Shown: positions 11,350-24,257, counted from the stretch's first letter. The stretch is 64,000 nucleotides of DNA from Isoetes taiwanensis (GCA_021234155.1 JAJEKV010000284.1:250001-314000); one strand, 5' to 3'. Notes: generated by a model from the sequence alone, not told the origin. Numbers and translations are program-made.

Positions 11350-12800
11350 AAACGGTGCCACGCTAATGTAGGAGCTTGTTTGTAATTCTTGCGCTAATTT
11401 AGAAACTTGTGTCCTGGGCTTTGTGCGACATGTTGATGTTTGCAGAAATGTACATGGTTTGATTTACTAATTATTTTGTTGTTGAAACTATATGCTAACA
11501 ATACCATCAATGTTAAATTGTCCAAGCACGGGCGAATTGAGTACACAACCCAATGTTTTATGGGGTTGGGGGTAATAGAAAACAAAGCCCAACACAAAGT
11601 TGGAAACACGTTAATGATAAACCCATCAAGGTTTCATATAACACTTATTATTGGCCATAATAACTTTGTTTGACAACTTTGTTTATAGGAGAGGCTTATG
11701 CATTGCTCTCTTTTAAATCATTAGCTAAGAAATATCTATTTACCAATACTAACTTATAATTTTGATTGTACATTAGCTAAGATATATTATTCTGCAAATT
11801 ATATTATGCAGACCTATTTAGTCAGCATGTGTGCATTATCCTTAGCTGCATTGTGTAACATTGATGATACATGTGTAATATAGATCAGTACATCAAGAAT
11901 AGAAATGTAACATTGATCATGATATTTGCGAGATCATTTTTCCGAACTGTATTTCTGTGTAGTTGCAATTCTTTGTGATGTTTGAAAGTGATGTATAATA
12001 TCAGAGGCATTATAGATCAAAGTTTAATGGCGATACATGGTACCCAAATCCAAAATCTTGTGTTCGTTGAAGCAGTAATTTCCACTGGTAACCGGCTGCT
12101 TCACATGGAGTTTTAAGGACATCCTTCCCCTGTCTTCATAAAAGCATTTAATTGGCCTTGTAACCCTGCTTTAAAAGGCCAGACTTATTCCTCAAAGGCA
12201 TGGTTGTCCTTGTTGACTCCAAAAACCCTGAAATGAATGTTCCACTTGAGGATTTCCATAACTAAGGTAGCGAATGCATCCATGTTTTATGTGAACATAT
12301 TTTTTGCAAATCTGTTATACTTGCAGCAAAGGAAAAGATGGTTAGCAACATGATAAATATGACTGAGCACATACGTATTAAAGAAACAGAATCTGGTTTG
12401 GCTTGAATAGCTATTTTGGGAAACTCCAGCATAACATATTTCTGCGTGGAATTTGAGATTGTGAGCCTTAGCTCTTAAAAGAGAAAGCTGCTGCTATCCT
12501 TGCCTAGCCGATCCAATCGTTTTTTTATGATTAAGAGCACCATAAAGAAAAAGAGCTAGAAAGAGAATCGAAAAAGTGTAGTTCAGAAATCCATGGCGAG
12601 CTCGTTCTTTGGAAAACGTCTTAGAACCTTCTTGAAGAAAATGCTATGGAAGTGCCTGGGCTTGACATGCACCGTAGGCCGAGCTCTTTGTGCTAGGGTT
12701 TAAAGTCAAAAGTCAGGATGCCTTTCTTCTGATTAAAATTGCCTGATCGATGCCCTTCTTGTAACTTCGGCTTCACTGGCCAATGTAAATCCATAATGTG
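11350..12800. other. AT-rich spacer without recognisable gene
   Basis: Only short shadow frames. No splice-linked coding segments or repeats of note were found on either strand. Confidence 0.6.
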
Positions 12801-12825
12801 TTCATCCCCACCGATGCGACTATTT

Positions 12826-13695
12826 GTGAGGGAAGGCCCTTAGATCCTCCAGACTAAGAAGCATTTCCTTGCGGATCTGTGAAAAAAAGAGAAATATGTA
12901 TAAATAGGTCCTCTACTTCAAATTAGAGCAGACAATTCCAGATATATGGAAAGCTCACGATCTTTGGAAACGTGGAAGGGGGTGGTTTCAACACACCTGC
13001 TACAATATATCTGCATAAGCCATCTCCTTTGGGATCAGAAGATATAGACTATCCTCCCACGCCTGCACAGAGTCAATAATGTTTTCTTTTCCCCAAGGAA
13101 AGTACACCTGGAAATATAGACCGTCACATTTGAGCTCACCAACATTGAAATAAGTGCCTAATAATGCACTTTCTCACCGATCCTTATAAGCTCATTTGCT
13201 TCTCTTTAAATCCATGGGCACATCATGCAAATGCTAAAATCATATCACGGCTATAATTGGATCTCAGATCGCTATGTATTCATCTAGCAGCTCAATAAGA
13301 TTACGGCAATCAAGTAGCACGCTTTTACGAAAACCCAACCATCCGGAAAAACAAAGTTTTCAGATCGACAATTGTTCTATTCTCATCAATATAAATCCCG
13401 CCCTCTAAAAGCGAATATAATTATACCGCAAGAGGCCCAACAACTTTGCCATATTGTCATCATAGGTGGGGATAAACACACCACTCGCCAAGAAAACTAT
13501 GTGTAATCCATCCTACCATTTGCGAGGAATGATTCTGAAAGGACCTCAGATAACCCGGAATAAGAAGCAATATCTTGCAAACCTGTAAAAAGAAGAAATA
13601 TGCATAAATAGGACGCCTATTTCTAATCAGAGTAGGCATTTCCAGATATAATAAAAACTCACGATTTATGGATTCCCTTACAGATCGATCAACTG
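12826..13695. repeat. Dispersed duplication about 700 bp apart
   Basis: The segments 12826-12990 and 13520-13690 share AGAAATATG(T/C)ATAAATAGG, TTCCAGATATA and CTCACGAT in the same order, with roughly 70 percent identity. On the minus strand each copy has an acceptor-like CAG followed by a short open frame. This suggests a duplicated exon-intron edge, perhaps belonging to the possible minus-strand first exon at 14.0 kb. Confidence 0.6.
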
Positions 13696-13941
13696 GCCTG
13701 TGTAAATCCATAAGCTTTCAACTTCAACTGACCTGTGTACATTGTGGTCTGGCATAGCAGAAGACTCATCTAACTGGTCGAAGGAGGTCTGGTGGCCATG
13801 GTTGGTTTCCAAATTAGAACAATGCAAGACCCATAAACTGCAAGAAATCATTGCACTGATGTGGTTCAAAGATCAGAACAATGCTGAACAAAACCAACAG
13901 GCCAGAGACTCGCAAATCAAAGAAGAAAAAGAAAAACATAC

Positions 13942-14036
13942 CAAAAGAATAAAATCAGGATCAAAGGCAGAGGAACCTTAGGGAAGTCCACCTTCTCGGA
14001 CGTGGCCAGGCGGCCTCTACGACTGTGCCGCGCCAT
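13942..14036 (-). CDS. Possible first exon of a small membrane protein
   Basis: On the minus strand an ATG at 14036 opens a 31-codon frame reading MARHSRRGRLATSEKVDFPK, followed by a hydrophobic run (VPLPLILILFF). It ends at a GTATGT donor at 13941. Upstream on the same strand is a plant-like leader containing GGACGGCTGAGATCCATCG and CACGGCCAAGAT, which often precede plant genes. A downstream exon could not be fixed. The product is not recognised. Confidence 0.3.
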
Positions 14037-14958
14037 AAGAAGGGCATGGGAAGCTCGAAAATGTGACGGAACAGGTAGAAAAATTAAAAACCCTAATTTG
14101 TGCTCTGTTTTGCCAGAATGAAGAAAGCGATTCCTCTTCTTGCCTCTTCCTCTTTATGTTCCGTCTTTAGGCGCCTATTCGAGTTGCTTCTGCTTCCATG
14201 TTTCTGCTTCCAGCCATGCTTAGCTTCAGGAAAGACCTGCAAAGATCGGGCCGAGCTCTGCACCGTCCAAAGCTCTACACCGTTGAAACCTAAAAAAAAA
14301 AAAGATGAGAAGAGAAGAAATCTTGGCCGTGCAATGTCGATGGATCTCAGCCGTCCAAATTAGGGCTGGGTCCAACACTTACACAATAACATTATAATAT
14401 AAGATGTGCTGGATTTACATCAGAAGCCCAAGAATGCCCGGTTTTTCTCACTGCATGGGATTTTCTTTTGTCCTAGACCGTTGCATTCCAGGTTTCTTAC
14501 TATTCCGCCTTTGAATCAGATGCTAGATCCTATTTGCATATGTGTTTTCATGTTTTTATGTTAGAGCGGCATGTTGAAACTGGAATCTTGAAAATGGATA
14601 AGGCAGTTGATAAAGTTTAACAGTCCATTTAACTTAGAACGAACCTCAGAGCGCTTCGAAAAGGGTGAGCTCTGCCGATAATGTTCTTGGTGTTGTAAAA
14701 AAGCTGTGAGTATTATTGTTGCAACCCTGCATCTGCACGTTTCACATTAGAATTTTCTGTTACATTTTTGCCTTCTCAGATCCTAGCCACAATATAATTA
14801 CCTAATTTGTATCTAAGGGAATCTTTCAATTCCTCAAGACTCTTCTGAGGTTCATGTTTATCTACCTATAGCATTTTGGTTTTGCTTTTTGATGCTTATG
14901 AATTACTCTTTATAAAATCTGCTGCATTTTCTATTATAGAAAAAATGACCTCTAAACA

Positions 14959-16162
14959 TTGATGCAAAAATGCAATTCCCCCAAGAACCTCAAGAAGACT
15001 CTTCAATCCAGCTGGAAATCCTATGCCTGCCCTAAGATAAAAGTGTTCTCTTGGCTTATCCTACATAGTGCTATCCTGAGCAACACGAACATGATCAAGA
15101 GAAACTTTAAGTCTGTTCATAGTGCTCTCTGCCAGCTCTATAACAATCATGATGAGTCTGTGATACACATTTTCACTTGCCAAAGGACTCAGGACTTTTG
15201 GAGATGGTTGACTCGGTCGGGCTTGAAAATCCCTGATCTTGATTCTATAACTAGTATTTCTCAATTCTTCCAGCTCCAGAATTCCAATGTCAATTGCACA
15301 GTCTTACAATTAGCCTTGTGGATTGTTTGGAAGCATAGAAATAATGTGGCTCTGGCAAACAGGAAGTGTGGCCTTAACTGGATGAAGCTCAATTTCCAAT
15401 TTGAACTTGTTAGATGTGCTATGGCTCATAAGGAAATTGGAGAAGTTTGATTTGGATTGGCTGAATTGGGGATCCTTCAAGTCTAATTTCTTTACTGTTC
15501 ATTTTGACTCTCTGATTGACTTGAATGCCTTTGTGGATTGCAGCCTTTTTGAACAGTGTGGTCCAGGTTTTTAGGGGGACAATTTTACCGGATGATGTTC
15601 CCACCCACCATTCAGGGACCCCCAGACAGGCTGTAAGGGCAACGTTCCAGCTAAAATTCCTGCTCAAGGAAGCATACAATGCTCATATCCTCCATAAATT
15701 CATCGGAGCTCACAACCGACTTCTTACTGAAGGATAATTCTCTTGTTTACGCTCTATGTACTATTACCACAAGGGTAGATGTGAGGCTGCAGCTGGTGTT
15801 TTATTGGATATTATCCAGGTACCTATTGATGAGCTACTGTTGCTGACCCCTTCTTGGGCTGAGATCAACTGGATGGCTCCCCCCTGCTTCACAATGCCCC
15901 TCACTGCTACACACTCTTTCCCTGATCTCCCTGCCATATCGGATTCCCTGCTGAATTTATCTCCTTCTCCTATTCCTGCTGCCGCCCTTCCAATTTCCCA
16001 GAATTCTGCTCCCTTTATTCCTGGTATATTCTGTGCCAAATGGCGGATTGGATTTACTGCTACTGTTTAATTTTCTCTGATATGGGCTCTGAGCCTTATT
16101 TTGTATGTTTTTAACTTATGAGTAATATAATCCTTCCTTTTCCTCAAAAAAAAAAAAAAAAA
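14959..16162 (+). mobile_element. 3' end of a plant LINE with poly(A) tail
   Basis: A 163-codon frame (14959-15450) carries a reverse-transcriptase zinc-binding domain. It shows PKIKVFSWLILHSAILSN, then ESVIHIFTCQRTQDFWRWL, then ALWIVWKHRNN, the usual order at the C-terminus of plant L1-like elements. After a frameshift near 15420 the sequence continues (KFDLDWLNWGSF), then runs as a decayed tail. A 17-A run at 16146-16162 closes it. The polymerase core and endonuclease are missing, so this is a 5'-truncated copy. AAAAATGC occurs at both presumed ends and could be a short target duplication, but poly(A) ambiguity makes that weak. This is a different LINE type from the (TTCC)-tailed one at 4.1 kb. 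Confidence 0.85.
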
Positions 16163-17124
16163 TGCTATGCTGGTGGATCTGTCAATGAGCTTGGAAGCAT
16201 TAGCAATGAAGTAGCAACTCTTTTCTTCCATGTTCATATAGTAAACCTTCTACTTAGGTTTTCTGGAAAGTTTAAAAGCATCATGAAATCATCACATAAT
16301 GAGGGGAAGGAAACAGTACGAGACAAGGGTGAAAGGATGTTGTAGTGGAACACCCTGGGTGTCCCCCCTGCCCCCCCTAAAAATGTAGTGGGAGATATGA
16401 AATTTGTGGTGCGATTTTAAATTTTTGTTTGGCGCCTAGTGCATAACTGCCCGGATTCAATCATTTCTTGAACTGCAACGACCCGACTCTCACGCCACCC
16501 GTCCCATTCCAATGTCCTACGCCACCCGTCCCATTCCAATTTCCACCTAACCGATTCCTAAACCCACCCGCGCCTTTCCTGAAGCACACGGCTATGGCGC
16601 TTAATCGGTTATGGATCAATCCGGTTCATACTTTGAATCATTTAATTTGGAAGCAAATCGCCTAAAATCTCAAACCGAACACGAGGTGTGAAAGAGAACT
16701 CGAGAACAAGAACGGGATCATAAAAGATGCCAAAGGAAAAGAAAAAGGGAAGCTAAAGAAGAATTAGCAAAAATTGCATCAGCGAAGGAGGATCCACCGC
16801 GAGCGGCCTCTACTAGGCGTCGGATGGTGTTGAAATTATTATCTTCATTTCATAGCACCACTAAAGGCTTGGTGACCGGTGATAAGAAAGAGGTTTTACG
16901 AGATTTCACGGAAGATGACACAATGGACGGCGTACTTGGTGAAGATTTGAAAGATTTGCAAGCCAAGAGCATTGTGGTCGGCAACCTCGAGGGCTTCCAT
17001 TCAACTTGTGAAGAAGTCTAACAAACAATGACGGTTTAGCGACCAAGAGTAGTTGCCTTGCTATGGCAGTAAGAGGAAGCATTACCGAAAGTGCTAATCT
17101 GTCGATTGCTTTCGGGGTTTTGGT

Positions 17125-17433
17125 AAACTGCTGGGTGTTCATCCTAGGAATCTTACCAAAGCAAAATTGAAGAGGGAAGAGATAGATTGCAAAGGGGGGA
17201 AATGGGTTTTGTACAAAAGAATTAGAAGAGCAGATGCGATTCCCAATTCTGTCATAAAACTTGTGCAGCAATTTTGGACCGAAAACAGTAGGGTCTCTCC
17301 AAATGCAAAGGATGTTAAGTTCAGAAGATTGGAACGAAATGTAAGAACCATCATCCAATTAAATTGGGATGATGTCAACTCCAAAATCACGCCAACCTGC
17401 TATTGTCTTCTAGGGGGTTTTTGTTTTTTTTAA
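17125..17433 (+). pseudogene. Family I transposase-like protein, N-terminal part
   Basis: An open frame reads KLLGVHPRNLTKAKLKRE, then RRADAIPNSVIKLVQQFWTE and NSRVSPNAKDVKFRRL. I recognise this layout as the N-terminal part of a DDE-like transposase-type protein frequent in non-seed plants and algae. It has a helix-turn-helix-like start, a charged linker, then the SPN-KDV-RR block. The frame ends at 17431-17433 before the catalytic region. Upstream sequence (16700-17120) is open in changing frames and may hold more of the N-terminus. The C-terminal catalytic part of this type is found on the same strand at 30.6-32.2 kb. It is clearly inactive here. Confidence 0.55.
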
Positions 17434-17439
17434 TCTTTT

Positions 17440-18855
17440 TTTTTGGACTTCAAAAATAACATAAGGTTGCGATTCACGTGTGACTTTTCATATGCGAATT
17501 GAAATATGCAGAAATGAAGAGCAAGTTGCTAACATAGATGAGACAAAAATTGCTTGCTCGATAGATGATAATATTAGGTTTGATAATAACAAATTGCATT
17601 ATTTGCGAGGCAATTCGGACTTCGAAATTATCGATACATGGCACAAATATCATACAAAAATATCATATATTCCAATAAAACATTAAGGGATCAATCCATG
17701 TTTTTCCAACGTATTTAACAAGGTGTGGTTCCATGTCGGCCGTTCTATCCGGTTAAGGTACGAATCTAACACTTCACCCACCGTCATCCCCATAGCCAAA
17801 TTATGCATAATAGACACAAACTTCACCGAGAAAATCATACATGCTTAAAGTTTTTGGATCGTAAGATGGTGGATTCAGTGGACTGTGTTTGATTGTAGAA
17901 GCATTTGAGAGCATCATCATCCACTATGATTATATCATCCTTATTCTCGATACCAAGTTAAGTCCATCATGTTACTCAAGTGTTTGATGAAGATAGGCTT
18001 GCCTGTTGGATCCTTGGGATTAGTGAACTTCACACATTTGTTCCGATCCCAAAGGGTCAACCAATGTCACGCATTTCCCCGGTGCCTCCAAAGTATCCTT
18101 GATGTTCCTTAGTTCCATGGATGACCAAATACTAACTTCGAAATAACACGAATGCCTCGTCTAGCATCTCCTTCAAGTGCGGCCCGGATAGATCCACTTG
18201 GTATTTGATTCTACCGGTGTCGATGAAACTGTTCTCTAGCCACTTTATTTTTCGGAAAAGTCTTGCAAAGGACTCCGTTTAGGTCGAACACCACAACCTT
18301 CTTAGAAAGCCAATGGAAGCTGAAACATCAAACATGTATCCGGGTCGCAAGATCACGATAACACAAACAATACAAACGGCATGGCGTGATTTGAAATAGT
18401 CATAACCAAATTGTTCGGTGCGGATTTAGTTTGACAACGAAAAATAATCAAAGCACGGCTTGCGCGATTTAATTCAAAGGTAATACAAATTAAATCCGCT
18501 GGCGTGGCGCTATTTTCGTGGGCAAGGCCATACCTATCATCTTAGGTTTATTTGCCGTCATCGGCGTCATTCTCCCTTCGCCACCCTTAATCTTCGTCTT
18601 CTTCCATTTGTTAGAATTGTTATTTTCTATTAGTTCATTTCGTCCTTCACAAGTGACATTATTTTACTATTGATTTGGCAAACACGTGAATCACTAGAGC
18701 CTTCGTTGCCTTCATTTTCGGTTTCCACGTCAATTAGTTCATTGTTAACACATTGTGAATCTACTCTATTGTTGCTTGCATCACCCGCCAATGTGGGCAA
18801 AAATATTCCCTAAGTTAAGCGCCATCCGCGGTACTTTTGAGCAACCGGTTTAGCG
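17440..18855. other. Decayed sequence, no gene assigned
   Basis: Short frames on both strands. GC-rich GCGTG-containing spots at about 18380 and 18500 belong to the hairpin repeat family described for 20.6-26.2 kb. Nothing else is recognisable. Confidence 0.45.
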
Positions 18856-18864
18856 ACTATTTGT

Positions 18865-19160
18865 TCATTCTTGCTTTTCCTTATCGGTGCCGTAGATTAC
18901 TGGTTCCCCACTCCGAGGCTTAGCGTCCACTTTCGAATTGGACAAGTCTCGAGACTTTTGATTGCTGATGATTTCCAGGTTGCCATAAGGCCCTTTAGGA
19001 GACTTGGCAAGCACATGCATGAGGAATGGTTCAAGAAAGTCTTTGGCCTGCTCATCACTCACAAGCATTGACATCTTCTTGCACCCATAAGAGCCTCTCG
19101 GGCAATATAACCTCCAACATGAAGCTCCAAGCAGGTTGTATCAATTGGAGCAAATGCCTC
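18865..19160 (-). pseudogene. Minus-strand relic, last recognisable coding segment
   Basis: A 69-codon minus-strand frame reads SMLVSDEQAKDFLEPFLMHV, then KSPKGPYGN, and ends at a TGA. Just upstream a second frame reads LELHVGGYIARE. Composition and length look like true coding sequence. No family is recognised. It is the 3'-most piece of a run of same-strand relics extending back to 26.05 kb. Confidence 0.35.
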
Positions 19161-19329
19161 GGCAATTAGCGCCATAGGCGGGGGAAATCCATTTTTTATT
19201 TAAGGGGCCCTTCTCCTTAGTTTGTAGCTTCGTGCTTGTTTCCCCACTTAGGAGGGTCCCGATCCTCATCCTCTTCGACTCATCCGATTCGACCGATCAC
19301 GATCCGTATGAAAGAATATAGTTCTTAAG

Positions 19330-20170
19330 TCCGGATCATCTAGAAGAAAACATTCCCATGCTTTGCTATTGTCACCCTTGGCCTTAGCAATATCATATTC
19401 CTCGTCGGCCAAACATGGATATCATAATAAAGATCACATGTGCCATCTTCCGGATTACGTTTGTGACTCATTATCCTTAACATCATATATTAGGCATCCC
19501 TCCCTAATAACTTTGAGGCACTCCAGATCATGAGCAGCAGATAGTGCATCTGATGTGACTCACACAAAGGACAAACGATGACAATAGTGAAGGACCTCTC
19601 GGTTGTCAATCCTATACACTGGTAAAGAAGCTAATGTAGTCCTTCCGGTTCATGCCCATATCTCCTCTCCCACCCCTGGGTCCAACACAAAGAGTGATAT
19701 ATTTTTAAGGCCGGTTGAATCACGAAGAGACCTTTTGTACCCAATGGAGACCGAATCTTGGGCGATTAATGTCGTCTTCTCCAAAATAATCTTCTTCACA
19801 AGGGCCACTTTTCTTCTCAACTCGGCCCAAGCCTTGGGGGGTAGAGAGTCTCCTTATGTTTTGTATTTTTAGCCTTCCAATTCTTTTAGGAAGTCCTTTG
19901 ACCGAATACAAACTTCTTGATGTCATCATTCTTGACCTTGTATTTGTCCAAAGCAATCCAATTTGAGATAATGCCACATCCCCGATAGCCTTTGTAACTT
20001 CGGCTCCCTATTTGGTACGACTTCATTGTGCAATACATCCTTTACATGGCGGCACTCAACGAAGGACATCCTATCCTTGGTGAAAGCACCCTTCTTGTAT
20101 AAGACTTCCTTCTTTAAGCCAGCGGTCTAAAACCCAAATGGTCTGCGTCGTCTAGCCCACGAGTCTTTCT
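19330..20170 (-). pseudogene. Minus-strand relic with several conserved-looking blocks
   Basis: On the minus strand the three frames take turns being open. Near 20110-19960 is FVECRHVKDVLHNEVV and GMWHYLKLDCFGQ. Near 19700 is SLFVLDPGVGEEIW. Near 19620-19590 is VYRIDNREVLHYCHRLSF. Near 19540-19480 is AHDLECLKVIREGCLIYDV. Near 19340 is LLDDPDLRTIFF. The order and spacing suggest one long protein with at least three frameshifts and some stops. It resembles hypothetical proteins found with large DNA transposons in non-seed plants, but I cannot name a domain. Confidence 0.4.
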
Positions 20171-20660
20171 CATCTGTCACATTCAAGTCAAAGATGCTTA
20201 CATCAGCGGAGGCACCCTACCCATAGTATCGGCAGCTTCCCTTGTGCATAAGCGTCCCATAATTCATTCCACTTGAGCCATCGCCTCCTTACAAAACACA
20301 ATCTTATACGAGTACGTTGGTCCCGACTTCTTTGGATGAGCTTTGAAGGATCTGCAATGTCATCACCACCTTTTTTCTTTGATTTTCTTGCGGTCTTCTT
20401 CTTCTCTGTATAATAATTATGCGGCGAGTCCGCTCCAGCAGCTTGAATACCTCGGATTTTGACCCCGCCAATGCGGTGGGCAATGGGCAGCCATATTCCA
20501 CCCATCGCTGGTGGCGGGTGGCGCGGTTGTTCAGCGTATGGACTGCAATAGTGCGGACATTGAATCGATATCATAGAATAGAAACACGCGCGATTTGAAT
20601 AGAATTGATCAAGAGAAAAATCACGCTGGCGTGAAATGAATAAAGTTACTAATGCAATTC

Positions 20661-20828
20661 CGCGCCGGGCGTGCTTTCAAATCAAACCAATTCCGGCGGT
20701 GTTTTCAAATCAATCAATTCAGCGCCCGGTGTTTTTCAAATCAATTGGTTGACTTGAAAACGCGCTGGAATCGATTGATTTGAAAACACTGGCGTGAATT
20801 GGTTTGATTTGAAAGCACCGGGCGTGAA
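20661..20828. repeat. Imperfect ~80-bp inverted repeat
   Basis: The left arm from 20661 to about 20740 and the right arm from about 20747 to 20828 are inverted copies. Both contain GGGCGTGCTTTCAAATCAAA-like and TGTTTTCAAATCAAT-like blocks. Four of the CGCC/GGCG mini-hairpins sit at regular intervals inside it. Confidence 0.7.
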
Positions 20829-20886
20829 TACAATTTATGAAACCGGGTTGATTACCTTTTGTATAGAAATGTCTTCCCCATTTCAT

Positions 20887-21156
20887 TCAAAGTTGCACTA
20901 ATCTCAGCCAAATCTGCGGGTGAAGTATTGGCATCCAAGATACGACACCTCCTATAATCGCTATAGTGATTGTAGAACACTTTTGGCCTGTTTGTTTTGC
21001 TTTTTGCGATGATGGCCTTTTGTGCCTCAACGAATCTTTGCCGTCGATGATGACATATTTAATATCATCACTTGATAATAGCTCTCGGGCGTTAGTCCCA
21101 CCGGCAGTGCTTGTTGAGATCATATCCCAAGGTAGCACATCCGCCGGCATAGGCAT
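20887..21156 (-). pseudogene. Minus-strand relic segment
   Basis: A 90-codon minus-strand frame contains STAGGTNARELLSSDDIKYV followed by IDGKDSLRHKRPSSQKAKQ. It is Ser/Lys-rich and plausible as coding sequence. It lies between the relic at 19.3-20.2 kb and the one at 21.6 kb on the same strand. No family is recognised. Confidence 0.3.
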
Positions 21157-21585
21157 TTGACTGGATTACTAATCATGCTCGAACAATCTCCATGGCATGT
21201 CTTTGGATCATATCTTACGCTAACATAAATGGAGCTTGGTGAACGGATGAGGACTTCACATGGATCGCCAAAAGTTTCCTTAAGACCCAATGGATAATGG
21301 TCGGTATTTATTCAAACTTGTTCATGGCCTCTAGCTCGCCACTCTGTCTGTTCATTCTCAAAAGCGAAGCCTCCATGCCTTCGACAACTGCGGGTTGAAC
21401 ATCCTTCCCTAGATCTAGGATCCTCTTAGAAGCTTTCAATTCAGCTAATTCCCTAGCTTGCGCAAATAGTGACTTGGTGTCGGTTTAGTGAACATGCCTC
21501 ACGCGGTTTGTAACCCCTTGGCAAAATAGATATTGGCGTAAGCTGCTACATTGGTTGGCCAACCATACTTAAAACATGTCTCACC

Positions 21586-21970
21586 GTTCACATGTCTTCA
21601 TGAGCGTATCCTTGTATGCAGTAGCTCTCACGTGAGTAGAAGTGCGGCAGATCTTTCTTACGCCGTGTAATCTCCAAGAGCAATTTGCGGTTGGTGTCAT
21701 CCTCTTCCTCACAAGAGATTAGGATCCCTTGTTTGGCCATCTTGTCCGCTTTCTTTTTCCTCAAGAAGAGAGTTAAGTCGAGCTTGCCATTTTGTCTTGG
21801 CAAAGGTCAAGCATCACCTCTCGGCACCCTCGCCCATTTCCTCTTGAGTAGGTGCGATTGTTTGCTATAAGAATCGGCCCCTTCATATGGTACTGCATGC
21901 AGGGTCGTCTACCCTTGCTTTCTTAAGGGAGTTAGAACAGAATTATTAGGGGTTTTCTTCCTCTTGAGCA
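21586..21970 (-). pseudogene. Minus-strand relic exon with clear acceptor
   Basis: A good 3' splice site, TTCATTTGCAG, ends at 21971 on the minus strand. The following sequence stays largely open, with one stop and one shift: LKRKKTPNNSVLTPLRKQ, LLKRKWARVPRGDA, LTLFLRKKKADKMAKQG, then LPHFYSRESYCIQGYAHEDM. The preceding gap holds two CACGCCAAGCGTG hairpins, which supports reading it as an intron. The product is basic and unrecognised. Confidence 0.4.
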
Positions 21971-22439
21971 CTGCAAATGAAGATGAGCACTTTTTAGAGT
22001 ACTTTTCATAACAAGAGATCACGCTTGGCGTGCATTTAAACCTAAATTAGTACAAATCACGCTTGGCGTGTTGGTATCTCCTATTATTGACCATGCTATG
22101 CGTTAATTTGAAACTAAATTATTTTGCATCCACATTTTAAGCTACATACCCTTCATGAATCCATATTTCACACTATTTAACCTCATTGAACATTGCTATC
22201 TCCAAGCTGTCTAACACCGCTATATTCTATATATAAAATGAGCAAAATTATGTTCTGAGCGGACAATCGAGCATTGGCGATGTTAATACTTAAAATTCAT
22301 GCAAAGCATAATAACTCAAACTCATGCAAAGCATATTAAGTGAAAGGAAATATCTCAAATTCATGCAAGCATAATACTCTCCACACGTGTGTGATACGTG
22401 GCAAACTAAATACCTTGAATAGGGTTCTGTGTATTACGT

Positions 22440-22626
22440 GTATTACGATCAACGTCCTCGAAGCTTGAGAAGAGCGGGTTTAGAGATTCCTCTTCCACCG
22501 CTTCCGGGCCGTCATCTCGACCTCGATTCGCTTTAGAAGACATCTCGAGTCGCCTAGTAGCAGTGAGGAAGGTCGCTTCGGATCTGGCGCTAGCCTTTTC
22601 GAAGAAATAGCTTTTCTTCTACACGA
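22440..22626 (-). pseudogene. Minus-strand relic exon
   Basis: After an acceptor-like TCGTGTAG, a frame reads KKSYFFEKASARSEATFLTA, then MSSKANRGRDDGPEAVEEE and LNPLFSSFEDVD. It could end at a GTAATA donor around 22445. The acidic, disordered composition matches the leader exon at 25.7-26.05 kb. No family is recognised. Confidence 0.35.
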
Positions 22627-23559
22627 GAAATAGAGAAATTTGAATTTCAAGAAAACACAAAATGCGGTTTGAAATATTCTTGACACATACAAATAATAAT
22701 GGACGAAGACCGTCGTGGACTTCTTTCATTAAGTTTTAAAACCAATCTACCCAAAAGTATCCGCCAAATTTATCGCCCTAAGCGTAGTTAACCTAATCTT
22801 TCTTCTAATTGAATTTTTCCGACCGCCCGAGTTTCCATAAGCCTTCACTTCTCAAATCAGCCCGGAGACTCAAATCGACTTCTCAAGAATGGCTACTGAA
22901 TTACGGTACTCATCTCATTCCAATAGCTTGAACATTAATTTCCAATAGTAGGTGTGCGAATAGCAATTTTCTGCGAAGGTCGGAAGATGAATGTTTCATG
23001 TTAACTACAAATCGGAGAAAAGGAAAGTAGGATTATGCAAGATCGACTCCATCGATCCATTTAAACTCGTCATGGAATTCATTTCGGGGATAAGTATGTC
23101 CGAAGTTCTGATGATTAACTCTTTACGCTATGGATGAAGCTTTACCTCATGAGACACCGGTGGGGGATACGGTTGGAGAAAGTGTTGGAACATTTGTTGC
23201 ATGGCCAAGAAACCGCTTAAAAGCGGTATGTAACATGTATTACATTGTAGAAATATAGAAGTAGACAAAATTTGTTGTATTCATTGGAAAAGATAACAAT
23301 TGTATATAATCTGGATAAACTGGATAAACCGGACAAAATCCCGGACTCTTGTTTCAAGCCCAGTCACCGAGTAGGCTGGGGCTATCGATCCCCATTTCCA
23401 TTGCAGGGGGCATAGTGAATTCTTTCCTGGTAAAACCCCGGCAAAACACCGGGCTCTAGCTCCACCACCCCTTTGCTCCACCTCCACCTCACGCCCCGCT
23501 CTGCTCGCCTCACTTTGCTCTGTTGAACCTCCAATGCATCGTATAGCGCTGCGGTAGTG

Positions 23560-24010
23560 GTTCCATTGGTTGAGCCATCTCCATTGCATCATTATACCGC
23601 TTTGTGGTAGTGGTTCGTGTTGGGGCATCAGGGCATAGAGGCTAACCACTAAGAAACTTGAGCTCCTCATTTTGAATCTCGGTGACCGGCCGACGAGATT
23701 CACTCTCGATCAATGCATGTCTTGCATTTCGAAGTGATTAGATAAGAGGGCCAGCCTCGGTGCGATTGCAAGGCCCCGGTGCGAGATCTATCATTGCCCA
23801 AGGCTCTGCGCCATCATCATTACTTGATCCAAGTACTCCGGGGTTGCAAGGCGGTGCTCCAGCCGGTTGGTGCTGTTTATGTTCAACCGGAGTGGAAGCC
23901 CGAGCCAGCTGGGCGAGGTGTGTGATTTCTGGCCCAAATGTAATTCAATGCATCGCCACCGTCACCAGGGTGATTAATGTAACTTGGCATCTATCAATAG
24001 GAAGTGGCCG
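23560..24010 (-). pseudogene. Minus-strand relic, Pro/Gln/Thr-rich segment
   Basis: The minus strand is open for long runs reading THLAQLARASTPVEHKQHQ, AGAPPCNPGVLGSSNDDG and SRRPVTEIQNEELKFL, interrupted by two stops. It looks like a low-complexity linker of a large protein. The sequence ATAGCGCTGCGGTAGTGGTTCC and its variant occur twice (about 23545 and 23595). Confidence 0.3.
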
Positions 24011-24217
24011 GAGTATCAGTATTCACGCCTGGCGTGTTATATTTATTTATTTATAAACTTAGAAACTAAGAACCGCCCCGCGTGTTTAGCGTAAAGTTGA
24101 AAGTAGGGATACAATTGTTTGCACTCGGTGTAAAACGCTATATAGGGAAAAACTATACTTCAAGTGCGTGCATTCGAAGGGAGAAAAAACGCATGCGGAT
24201 AGATAAGTAAATATATA

Positions 24218-24257
24218 AAAGGCCGGGCAATTATTTACACGTAATTGCCCGGCCTTT
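24218..24257. repeat. Perfect 16-bp-arm hairpin
   Basis: AAAGGCCGGGCAATTA at 24218-24233 pairs with 24242-24257, with an eight-base loop. Arms continue imperfectly into TATA on both sides. Confidence 0.85.
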
